A DNA stretch of 64,000 nt from an uncultured Verrucomicrobiota bacterium (GTDB lineage Bacteria; Verrucomicrobiota; Kiritimatiellia; CAIQIC01; Lenti-01): NCBI GenBank assembly GCA_937860055.1, contig CALMBO010000026.1:1-64000 (forward strand). The letters are read 5' to 3'. Position 1 is the stretch's first letter. The number at the start of each line of letters is the position of its first letter. Below, piece after piece: positions 25,808-33,547 of this stretch. The position numbers and the translations under genes were made by a program. The notes below the pieces were generated by a model. The model had not been told where the DNA came from. It searched no databases and was given only the letters and a program-made list of their open reading frames with translations.

Positions 25808-27130
25808 ATGCTTCCCCCGGGCGGGGGATTCTGTCTGGCATGGGCCATGGCGGCGGCGCTGCTGCTGCCGGCGCCGCCGGCCCTGGCGCAAACCTTCCGG
25901 CTGGGGCAATTCGACTTCTTCCTGACCGGCAAGGCCGAGATCGGATACGAAAGCAACATCGACGGCGCCTATCCGGAGGAGGAAGACCCCAACTACGAGA
26001 AGGGCGATTTCTTCTGGCTGCCGGGTCTGGCGTTGCGGTCCAGCTCCGTGGCGATGCGGCCCAGCACGACCTTCAACTTCGCCGGCGCGGTCGAATACCT
26101 GGACTACTTCAAGCGGAGCGACGAAGACGCGGAACTGTATGACCTGAATCTGAACTTCCAGACGGTCCATCCCCGGCTGACATTGGGGGGCCTTGGCCGC
26201 GCGGCCTACGAGGTGGAATCCGAACAGGACACCTATCGCCCCGGCGGGTCGCTCCGCGACCCGATGGCGAAGCAGGAGGGCAGCGTATTCGCGAACTGGA
26301 ACTACCGGAAGTTCCGCATCGAAACCCATGCGGATTACACCAGCGAGAGGCATGACAAGGAAGAGTACAAGCCGGACGACGAGGACGAGACCACCCTGTT
26401 CGCGGGCGTCTATCTGGACCTGTTCACGTGGGGAAGCATCTACTATTCCTGGGAAAAGGTCGTGACCACCCTCGTGGAACTCGACGAGGAAACCGACGAG
26501 GTGACCAAGAACTTCGGCCTTGCCGGGGCGATTCCGCTGAGCTGGCTGGCCCATCCCAAGATCACCTATTCCGTCGGTTTCGAATCCGAGGAGGTCGACA
26601 CCGAAGGGGAGGAAGGCGAAGATCCCACGTGGGAGCCGACCCATACCATCACCGCGCAGGACGAACTGCAGCTGTCCAAGGCCATCAGCCTGGCCGCTTC
26701 CGCCACCTGGGAAAACACGGAAGACGAGGACGAGGTGACGTTCGAATACAACGTCCAGTTGTCGCAGCAGCTGGGGCCGCGGGCCCAGCATTCCGTGACC
26801 TTCGCCCAGGAACCCCAGGAAACATTCGGTTCCAACGCCGACACGGAAACGACGACCTATACCTACAATTTCGGCGTCAAGGATCTGTTCTTCTATGGCC
26901 TGGGGCTGACCTTCGTTGCGGAATACGAGCTGGAGACCCCTCTTGGCGAAGAGGATGAGGAGACGGAGAAGACCACGTCGTTTGATGTGACGCTGAACCA
27001 CACGCGGCAGCTATCCCGCCGCCTGTCCCGCGACATCGCCTATAGCTACTCCTGGGAAAACTCGAATTTCCACCACGAGGGGGCCTTGGAGGAGCATCTG
27101 GTGACCTATGGGGTGACCTACGACTTCTGA
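25808..27130 (+). CDS. Outer-membrane beta-barrel protein of the exopolysaccharide locus
   Basis: An exported protein of 440 residues from the ATG at 25808, chosen because it directly precedes a signal peptide (LAWAMAAALLLPAPPALAQ); an upstream ATG at 25748 is in frame. The mature protein alternates hydrophobic/polar strands with many aromatic residues and acidic turns (for example GKAEIGYESNIDGAYPEEED near the start). It ends YGVTYDF with a C-terminal Phe, the outer-membrane insertion signal. Similar barrels occur next to Wza/Wzc-like genes in PEP-CTERM/EPS loci. It may be a polysaccharide export or anchoring porin. A terminator follows. Confidence 0.78.
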   Translation: MLPPGGGFCLAWAMAAALLLPAPPALAQTFRLGQFDFFLTGKAEIGYESNIDGAYPEEEDPNYEKGDFFWLPGLALRSSSVAMRPSTTFNFAGAVEYLDYFKRSDEDAELYDLNLNFQTVHPRLTLGGLGRAAYEVESEQDTYRPGGSLRDPMAKQEGSVFANWNYRKFRIETHADYTSERHDKEEYKPDDEDETTLFAGVYLDLFTWGSIYYSWEKVVTTLVELDEETDEVTKNFGLAGAIPLSWLAHPKITYSVGFESEEVDTEGEEGEDPTWEPTHTITAQDELQLSKAISLAASATWENTEDEDEVTFEYNVQLSQQLGPRAQHSVTFAQEPQETFGSNADTETTTYTYNFGVKDLFFYGLGLTFVAEYELETPLGEEDEETEKTTSFDVTLNHTRQLSRRLSRDIAYSYSWENSNFHHEGALEEHLVTYGVTYDF

Positions 27131-27158
27131 GTTCCCGGAGGGGGGAGAAAAATCAAAT

Positions 27159-27184
27159 CCGCCATTGTCCCGGCGGGTTTTTTC
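27159..27184 (+). terminator. Intrinsic terminator or attenuator between the beta-barrel and Wza genes
   Basis: CCGCC / GGCGG stem with an 8-base loop and a following run of T residues, with A-rich sequence upstream that could pair with the T tract. It lies only ~17 bases before the Wza start, so a promoter downstream of it is unlikely to fit; read-through or attenuation is possible. Confidence 0.7.
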
Positions 27185-27200
27185 ATGTAGATTGCCCCCC

Positions 27201-28394
27201 ATGAAGTTTTGCAAACCTCAAGGTGCGGCGTGGGTCCGGATGGGCGCTTGGATCTTGCTGGGAATCGGCTTGTTCTGGGGCGGGGGGGCGGCGGCCGCTC
27301 CGGAGCGGTCCGACAATTCCGGCCGGCGGATCCTGGCCGGGGACCGCCTCAACATTTCCGTTCGCGAGCAACCCGACATGTCCCGCGTATATGCCGTCGC
27401 CGGCGATGGTTCGATCGATTTTGCCTTTGCCGGACGGGTGGTGATTGCGGAACTCACTTCCGACGAGGCCTCCCGCAAGCTGGAATCGGTGCTGGAAGAC
27501 AAGTATTTCAAGGAAGCGAACGTCACCATTTCCATCGCGAATTTCGTGGAAGGCGATGTGCTGATCACCGGCGCGGTGCGGGCGCCCGGCAACCTGCCGT
27601 TCCGCGGGGATTCGATCCTGACGCTGATGGAGGCCATTTCCCGGAGCGGGGGGCTGGCGGAAAACGCGGCGGGAGACCGCGTGCGCATCCTGCGCTGGCT
27701 GCCGGGAGGCAGCATGGAGCGCCAGAGCATCGAAGTGAATGTGAGGGCCATGCTGGACACGATGGATTTCTCGCAGGACCAGTATCTGCGTCCGCGCGAC
27801 ATCGTCGTGGTTCCCTTCCGCGGGGAGGAAGAGGGGCGGAACGAGTTCCTGGCTCTGGGGGAAGTGGTGGTTCCGGGCTTCCATCCCTATACCGAGGGCC
27901 TGGATGTCATCAAGGCGGTCTCGCTGGTCGGCGGACTCGGGGAATTCGCGGATTGGAGCGGCGCCCGGCTTTTGCGCCCGCGGTCCGGAGGGGAATATGC
28001 CGTTGTCCCCCTGGATCTCAGCCGGTTGTTCAGCGCCGCGGACATGAGCATGAACCTGCCGGTCCAGCGGGGCGATATTTTCTTTGTCCCTTCGGTGCGC
28101 AATCTGGTCCGCGCGCAGGTCTATCTGCTGGGCGAGATCAACAAGCCGGGCGCGGTGGCCCTGAGCCCCGGGCCCAACGCGACCGTGGCGCGCCTGATCC
28201 TGGACCAGGGCGGAATGACCCAGTTCGCCAATCCGGGCAAAGTCCAGATCCAGCGGACGGCGCCGGACGGGAGCAAGAAGACCATGCTGGTGGATGTGGG
28301 GCGCATCTTGGAAGAGGGGGCGTTTGAAGAGGATGTTCCCCTCCAGGATGCGGACGTCGTGATTGTGCCGGAAAAAGGATTGCTAGGGCTTTGA
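27201..28394 (+). CDS. Wza-like polysaccharide export protein (SLBB domains)
   Basis: A 397-residue periplasmic/outer-membrane export protein. It has a signal peptide (residues ~13-34, ILLGIGLFWGGGAAAAP), a polysaccharide biosynthesis/export domain beginning RILAGDRLNISVREQPDMSR, then three SLBB-type repeats (VLITGAVRAPGNLPFRGDS, FLALGEVVVPGFHPYTEG and VYLLGEINKPGAVALSPGP, spaced ~110 residues). Wza homologues form the outer-membrane conduit for capsule or exopolysaccharide. It precedes the Wzc gene by one base. The start may instead be the ATG at 27240, which still keeps most of the signal; no strong ribosome binding site decides. Confidence 0.9.
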   Translation: MKFCKPQGAAWVRMGAWILLGIGLFWGGGAAAAPERSDNSGRRILAGDRLNISVREQPDMSRVYAVAGDGSIDFAFAGRVVIAELTSDEASRKLESVLEDKYFKEANVTISIANFVEGDVLITGAVRAPGNLPFRGDSILTLMEAISRSGGLAENAAGDRVRILRWLPGGSMERQSIEVNVRAMLDTMDFSQDQYLRPRDIVVVPFRGEEEGRNEFLALGEVVVPGFHPYTEGLDVIKAVSLVGGLGEFADWSGARLLRPRSGGEYAVVPLDLSRLFSAADMSMNLPVQRGDIFFVPSVRNLVRAQVYLLGEINKPGAVALSPGPNATVARLILDQGGMTQFANPGKVQIQRTAPDGSKKTMLVDVGRILEEGAFEEDVPLQDADVVIVPEKGLLGL

Positions 28395-28395
28395 T

Positions 28396-30636
28396 ATGCG
28401 CGACATGATACAGCGGCCGGAATCGATGAGCCTGCCCCATTCCCCGGAAATGGAGGGCCCGGCAGATCCTGCGAAGGGATGGGATATCCGGAAATACTTC
28501 TACATGATCGCCAAGCGGCTGTGGCTGCTCCTGCTTTGCTTCATGACTTCCATCGTGGTGATGCTGGTGATGATGGCGAGGCAGATCCCCGAATACCAGG
28601 CCACGGCGAAGATCCAGCTGACGCGCTCCGTCGGGCTTCCGGCGAATCTGCAGCAGCGGGACATGGAAACCATCCTGGGCGACTATGCCCAGACCCAGCG
28701 AAGCATCATCCTGAGCCGCGAGGTGATCCAGCGGGCCAAGGACAAGCTGGGGATCACCCCCCAGGAATTCGGCGAGAAATTCAGCGAGCTGGGGGTGAAT
28801 CCCATCTGGGAAACCGCCATCCTGACGATCAGCGTGACGGGGCTGGAGCCGGCGTTCTGCGCCGATTATGCGAATGCGATCGCGGACGCCTATGTGGAAT
28901 ACAAGGCGGAAGAGCGGAGCGGCAGCTCCCAGAACACGGTGGTCAACCTGTCCCAGCAGGCCAACCGGCTGGCCGAGGAAATCTCGAAGATGGAGGGGGA
29001 TCTCCTGGCGTTTGTCCGCGAAAACAGCGTGGTCGGCATCCAGGAGCGGGGCAACGTGGCCGCGGGCCTGCTTGCCGACCTGTCCAAGCAGTCCGCCGAG
29101 TACCGGACCCAGCGCATGCTGCTGGAGGCCCAGCAGCCGCTGCTGGCCCAGGCGCCCGACGAAGTCGTCCTGGCCACGCTGGAATACGGGCTGCCCTCCC
29201 CGGCCATCGTTCCGCCGGTTTCGGCCGGCCGGGACGGCGATGAGATGTCCGCCTCCGGAGCGGAAAGCCTGATCGAGCATGGGGTGGTCGCCCCGCCGCA
29301 CTGGGATTCCCTGAAGCGGGAGAACGCCATCCTGGAGGCCCAGCTGGTCGCCTACCGGAAGAAGTACAAGGACGAGCATCCCCTGATCCAGGAAACACTG
29401 CTGAAGCTGCAGCAGAACGAGGACTCCATCAAGGTGGAAATCCAGTTTGCCTTGAAGCAGTATTATTCCCAGCTGGAGGCGTTGAACATCAAGGAAAAGG
29501 CCGCCCACCAGGTCGAGCAGGAGTGGGAAGAGCAGGCGCTGGAAATCGATCGCAAGCAGAAGGAATATGAAGGCCTGCAGCGCAACCTGACCCGGCTGCA
29601 GGGGCTCTACGACCTGATCTTCAACCGGCTCCAGGAGGTGGATATCTCCGCCGGCATCCAGATGGAGTCCGTCCGGATCCTGGAGCGGGCCATCACGCCG
29701 GGCGGGCCGTTGAAGCCGCGGAACCTGCAGAGCCTGTTCCTGGCCGCGCTGATCGGCCTGGCGCTGGGCATCGGCCTGATTTTCGCCCTGGAATTCATGG
29801 ATGATTCGATCCGCTATCCGGAAGAGGTCGCGCGCAGCCTGGGGACGCCGTTCCTGGGATTGGTTCCCACGGCCCATTGGAAGCAGGAGGACGACGCCTC
29901 CTATTGGATCGGCAATGTGGATCCCTCCAGCGGATTCGCCGAAGCCTACCGGAACATCCGGTCCGCCCTGCTGTTGAATCCATCGGGAAAGCCATTCAAG
30001 ACGTTGACCGTCATCTCGTCGGTTCCGAAAGAGGGAAAGACGACGACCACGGCGAACCTCGCCACCAGCTTTGCCCAGACCGGGCACAAGGTCCTGGTGG
30101 TGGACGCCGACCTTCATCGCGGCGGACTGCATCGTTTCTTCGGTTTGCAGGCCGGGCGCGGGCTGACCGAGATCCTGCTGGGCCGGGCGACCCTGGGCCA
30201 GGTGGTGCAGCGCACGTCGGTGGAGGGGCTGGATCTGATCGGGACGGGGGCTTTCCCCGACAATCCGGCGGAGCTGGTCTTGCGGCGGGAAATGCGGGAA
30301 TTCCTGGCCGAGGCCTCGGAAAAGTACGATCTCGTGGTCCTCGATGCCCCTCCGGTGCTTGCAGTGTCGGAATCCACCGTCATTGCCTCGCAGACGGACG
30401 GGGTCCTGCTGGTGGTTTGGAGCGGACGGACCTCCCGCAAGCTGGTCCACGCGTCCGTCCGCCAGCTGTTGTCGCGCGGCTCCAACCTGATGGGATGCGT
30501 GCTGAACAACCTGGATCTGGCCCGCATGGGCAACTATGGCGCTTCCAGCTATTATCACTACTATGGCTACGATTATCGGTACGAAGAGGAGGCGCCCGCC
30601 GCTCCGCCGGGAGCGGGGGAAAAGCCGGCCGGTTGA
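28396..30636 (+). CDS. Wzc-like polysaccharide co-polymerase with tyrosine autokinase domain
   Basis: A 746-residue fusion. The N-terminal Wzz-type part has a membrane helix (LLLLCFMTSIVVMLVMM, ~residues 44-62), a long periplasmic coiled coil, and a second helix (SLFLAALIGLALGIGLIFAL, ~445-465). The C-terminal BY-kinase domain has Walker A VPKEGKTTTTANLA (~residue 540), Walker A' VLVVDADLHRGG, Walker B LVVLDAPPVL, and a C-terminal Tyr cluster, eight Tyr within 17 residues near residue 715-730. In Wzc the cluster is autophosphorylated and controls polymer length and export. It acts with the Wza-like protein encoded upstream. Confidence 0.94.
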   Translation: MRDMIQRPESMSLPHSPEMEGPADPAKGWDIRKYFYMIAKRLWLLLLCFMTSIVVMLVMMARQIPEYQATAKIQLTRSVGLPANLQQRDMETILGDYAQTQRSIILSREVIQRAKDKLGITPQEFGEKFSELGVNPIWETAILTISVTGLEPAFCADYANAIADAYVEYKAEERSGSSQNTVVNLSQQANRLAEEISKMEGDLLAFVRENSVVGIQERGNVAAGLLADLSKQSAEYRTQRMLLEAQQPLLAQAPDEVVLATLEYGLPSPAIVPPVSAGRDGDEMSASGAESLIEHGVVAPPHWDSLKRENAILEAQLVAYRKKYKDEHPLIQETLLKLQQNEDSIKVEIQFALKQYYSQLEALNIKEKAAHQVEQEWEEQALEIDRKQKEYEGLQRNLTRLQGLYDLIFNRLQEVDISAGIQMESVRILERAITPGGPLKPRNLQSLFLAALIGLALGIGLIFALEFMDDSIRYPEEVARSLGTPFLGLVPTAHWKQEDDASYWIGNVDPSSGFAEAYRNIRSALLLNPSGKPFKTLTVISSVPKEGKTTTTANLATSFAQTGHKVLVVDADLHRGGLHRFFGLQAGRGLTEILLGRATLGQVVQRTSVEGLDLIGTGAFPDNPAELVLRREMREFLAEASEKYDLVVLDAPPVLAVSESTVIASQTDGVLLVVWSGRTSRKLVHASVRQLLSRGSNLMGCVLNNLDLARMGNYGASSYYHYYGYDYRYEEEAPAAPPGAGEKPAG

Positions 30637-30663
30637 CCGGCTTGTCATCGCCAGGGAATCGCC

Positions 30664-32157
30664 GTGGTTGTCATCTTCCATCGTAGGCTCCAGGTTTCCA
30701 GCCGCCATTTTTTCCTGACGCTGGGCGATTGGCTGATCATCGCGCTGGCCCAGCTGGCGGCGGTCTACCTCCGCCTGGGTTTCGATGACGGAGGCCAGTA
30801 TCTGCTGGACAACTGGGGCTCGTTGATCAGCTCCGTTGTCATCTACATGCTGGTGTTCTATGCCGGAGGCATGTATGAGCCGCCGACCCGCAGCCGCCGG
30901 CTCGACTTCGACTTCCTCCCCCTGGTCGTGACCGCCATCGCCGCTGGCATCACGGGCCTCGTGCTCTATGCCCGTCCGCAAATGACCCTGGGCCGCGGCA
31001 TCTGGGCGATATCTTCCGTCCTGATCCTGTGGCTGGCCTATGCCCTGCGCCGCCTTTTCCTGGCGCTGGTCCGGAAGGGCATCTTCCTCCGGTCGGCCAT
31101 CCTGCTGTGCGACCATCCCGATCGGGCGGCCGACCTGCTCCGCCTCCTGAAAGACAGTTCGTTTTCTCTGTATCGCGTCGCGGGCCTGGTGGTGTGCGGC
31201 GCGGTTCCCGCGTCGGCCTATCCCAAGGACCTGCCGCTCCTGGGCACCGCGGAGAGCCTCGGGAAGCTGATCGAGGACCATGACATATCGGTCATCCTGC
31301 TTTCGGTGTCGCCCATGCGCAGCCATGAATTGCTTTCCCATCTGCGCCCCCTGCGCTATTCGGGCGTGGAGATCATGGACTACGTGTCCCTCTCGGAAGA
31401 GCTGGCGCAGGAGATCCCGCTGGCCCACATCAACGACGAATGGCTGATGACCGTTGCGCTGAACAGTTCCGTGATGCAGATCCGGAAGGTCAAGCGGGCG
31501 ATGGACCTTCTCGTGTCGCTCCTGGGGCTGGTGGTGGGCGTTCCGCTGATGCTGGTCTCCGGCCTTCTCATCAAGCTGACCTCTCCGGGGCCGGTCATCT
31601 ACCGCCAGACGAGGGTGGGGATGGGGGGAAAGCCCTATGTCCTCTACAAGCTCCGCACCATGCGGTCCGATGCGGAAGCGAAGGGCGCGGTGTGGGCCAG
31701 CCAGCGCGACACCCGCGTGACGCGCGTGGGCTATTACCTCCGCAAATGGCGCATCGACGAGATCCCGCAGCTCTTCAACATCCTGAAAGGGGAGATGAGC
31801 CTTGTCGGCCCGCGGCCGGAACGCCCGGAATTCACCGAGAAGCTGGCCACGTTCATCCCCTTCTACGACGAGCGCCACCTGGTCCAGCCCGGCCTGACGG
31901 GATGGGCGCAGATCCGGTACCCCTATGCGGCCAGCTTCGAGGCCGCCGCCCGCAAGCTGCAGTTCGATCTGTACTACATCAAGAACATGAGCTTCCTGCT
32001 GGACATTTCGATCCTGCTCCGGACGTTCAAGACGATTTTGGTCGGGTTGCGCCATGAGGACGACAGTTTCCTCCCAACGGATGACAAGCTGGAGGAGTTG
32101 CTCAAGTCCGATGGCGCGGCCGACGCCCCCCCACCATCCAACGGAGGTACCCCATGA
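30664..32157 (+). CDS. Polyprenyl-phosphate sugar-1-phosphate transferase (EpsB/WcaJ-like)
   Basis: A 497-residue membrane enzyme starting at GTG, with AGGGA six bases upstream. The N-terminal ~280 residues have four to five membrane helices and a CoA-binding-like domain (RSAILLCDHPDRAADLL; LLGTAESLGKLIEDHDIS). The C-terminal catalytic domain has KRAMDLLVSLLGLVVGVPLM, LTSPGPVIYRQTRVGMGGKP, KLRTMRSDAE, RKWRIDEIPQLFNILKGEMS and VGPRPERPEF, all hallmarks of the family that moves a sugar-phosphate to undecaprenyl phosphate as the first step of repeat-unit synthesis. RYPYAASFEAAARKLQFDLY is close to the form seen in PEP-CTERM-associated transferases. Its stop overlaps the next gene's ATG. Confidence 0.94.
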   Translation: MVVIFHRRLQVSSRHFFLTLGDWLIIALAQLAAVYLRLGFDDGGQYLLDNWGSLISSVVIYMLVFYAGGMYEPPTRSRRLDFDFLPLVVTAIAAGITGLVLYARPQMTLGRGIWAISSVLILWLAYALRRLFLALVRKGIFLRSAILLCDHPDRAADLLRLLKDSSFSLYRVAGLVVCGAVPASAYPKDLPLLGTAESLGKLIEDHDISVILLSVSPMRSHELLSHLRPLRYSGVEIMDYVSLSEELAQEIPLAHINDEWLMTVALNSSVMQIRKVKRAMDLLVSLLGLVVGVPLMLVSGLLIKLTSPGPVIYRQTRVGMGGKPYVLYKLRTMRSDAEAKGAVWASQRDTRVTRVGYYLRKWRIDEIPQLFNILKGEMSLVGPRPERPEFTEKLATFIPFYDERHLVQPGLTGWAQIRYPYAASFEAAARKLQFDLYYIKNMSFLLDISILLRTFKTILVGLRHEDDSFLPTDDKLEELLKSDGAADAPPPSNGGTP

Positions 32158-33059
32158 GCATTGCGCATGAATTCGAATACGCCCGGCCGGCCAGCCTCAA
32201 AGAGGCGCTCGGCCTGCTGGCCCGCCCGGTCCAGGGCGGCGCCGTCCCCCTTGCGGGCGGCACCGATCTGGTGGCTTGGCTCCGCGATGGCGCCGTCAGC
32301 CCCGGCCGCCTGGTGGATCTGAAGGGCCTGGAGGAGCTCCGCGGCATCCGGCTCAAAGGCGGCAGGCTGTGGATCGGCGCGAACACTCCCTTCGCCGAGA
32401 TCATCGAATCGTCCCTGGTCCGCCGGCATGCGCCGACCCTGGCCGAAGCCGCCGGCATGGTGGCCTCCGTCGGCGTGCGCAACCGTGCCACGGTCGGCGG
32501 CAACATCTGCTCGGCGGTCCCGTGCTGCGACAGCGGTCCGGCGCTGCTGGTGCACGAGGCCGCGATCCACGTGGCCACGCGGCGCGGAACGAAGTCCATT
32601 CCGGCGGGCAAATGGTTTCTCGGGCCCCGCCGAACGGCGCTGGCCAAGGGCGGAATCGTCCTGGGCATGAGCCTTCCGCTGTCGAGGCATGCCGGCGCGT
32701 TCGCCAAGCTCAAGCGCTATCGCGGCGAAGATCTCGCGCAGGCCAGCGTGGCCGTCCGCGTCGATGCCCGGGGTGTCTGGCGCGTGGCCTATGGATCCGT
32801 GGCCCCCACGCCGATCCGCGGCCCGAAGGTCGAGCGCCTGCTGAGGGGGGAGAAGAAACCCTCCGCCGCCTTGCTGAAGAAGGCCGCCGTCCTGGCCGAA
32901 GCGGAGGTGGCTCCCATCACCGACATCCGGAGTTCCCAGGCCTATCGCCGGCTGATGGTGGGCGTCATGCTGAAGCGCGCCGTCCGCCTCGCGGTCGCGC
33001 GCGCAGCGGGCCGCGGCCCGGCCTATGGCATCAACATCCTCGAGGAGGACGCGAAATGA
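32154..33059 (+). CDS. Molybdenum hydroxylase FAD-binding subunit (CoxM/XdhB type)
   Basis: A 301-residue FAD-binding PCMH-type subunit. Motifs: YARPASLKEALGLL at the N-terminus, PLAGGTDLVAWLR (~residues 27-39), IGANTPFAEI, and ATVGGNICSAVPCCDSGPALL (~residues 108-128), the isoalloxazine-binding loop. The C-terminal CO-dehydrogenase flavoprotein domain follows (SVAVRVDARG; AYGSVAPTPIRGPKVERLL). It carries electrons from the 2Fe-2S subunit to the external acceptor. The ATG overlaps the stop of the sugar transferase gene (ATGA). Confidence 0.94.
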   Translation: MSIAHEFEYARPASLKEALGLLARPVQGGAVPLAGGTDLVAWLRDGAVSPGRLVDLKGLEELRGIRLKGGRLWIGANTPFAEIIESSLVRRHAPTLAEAAGMVASVGVRNRATVGGNICSAVPCCDSGPALLVHEAAIHVATRRGTKSIPAGKWFLGPRRTALAKGGIVLGMSLPLSRHAGAFAKLKRYRGEDLAQASVAVRVDARGVWRVAYGSVAPTPIRGPKVERLLRGEKKPSAALLKKAAVLAEAEVAPITDIRSSQAYRRLMVGVMLKRAVRLAVARAAGRGPAYGINILEEDAK

Positions 33060-33547
33060 AGGAAATCGCCATCCGTTTGAATGGAGAAATCCGCCGCGTG
33101 GTGGTGAACCCCAACGAGACCCTGCTCGACGTCCTGCGCGGCAAGCTCGGAATCAAGACGCCCAAGGAAGGCTGCGGCCGCGGCGATTGCGGAGCCTGCA
33201 CCGTCCTGCTGGACGGGAAGGCCGTCCGCAGCTGCCTCATCCTCGCCATCGAAACCGACGGCCAGTCCGTCGTGACGCTCGAAGGCGTGGGCAGGAAAGG
33301 CCCGACCGCCCTGCAGAAGGCGTTCGTGAAGAACAACACCTTCCAATGCGGTTTCTGCGCCCCCGGCGTGATCCTGTCGGCTTCGGCCCTGCTGGCCGGG
33401 AAGCCGCAGCCGACGGAGCATGAAGTCCGCGAGGCGCTGGCGGGAAACCTGTGCCGCTGCACGGGCTACGAGCCCATCGTGGAGACCGTCCTGGCCGTCG
33501 CCAGGAAAAACGGCAGGAAGGCCACCATCCGGAGGAAACGGCCATGA
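33056..33547 (+). CDS. Molybdenum hydroxylase 2x[2Fe-2S] subunit (CoxS/XdhC type)
   Basis: A 163-residue small subunit. The plant-type ferredoxin cluster is bound by GCGRGDCGACTVLLDG plus a later Cys in VRSCL (~residue 61). The second cluster is bound by FQCGFCAPGVILS and GNLCRCTGYEPIV. The length is typical for the family. The start codon overlaps the stop of the FAD subunit and its stop overlaps the next ATG, so the three subunits are coupled. Confidence 0.96.
   Translation: MKEIAIRLNGEIRRVVVNPNETLLDVLRGKLGIKTPKEGCGRGDCGACTVLLDGKAVRSCLILAIETDGQSVVTLEGVGRKGPTALQKAFVKNNTFQCGFCAPGVILSASALLAGKPQPTEHEVREALAGNLCRCTGYEPIVETVLAVARKNGRKATIRRKRP

Noticed and set aside
28138-32055. A 1305-codon antisense frame across the Wza/Wzc/transferase genes
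   Set aside because: Same reason; the sense genes are well-supported families and the antisense product is Gln/Arg/Gly-rich without motifs.
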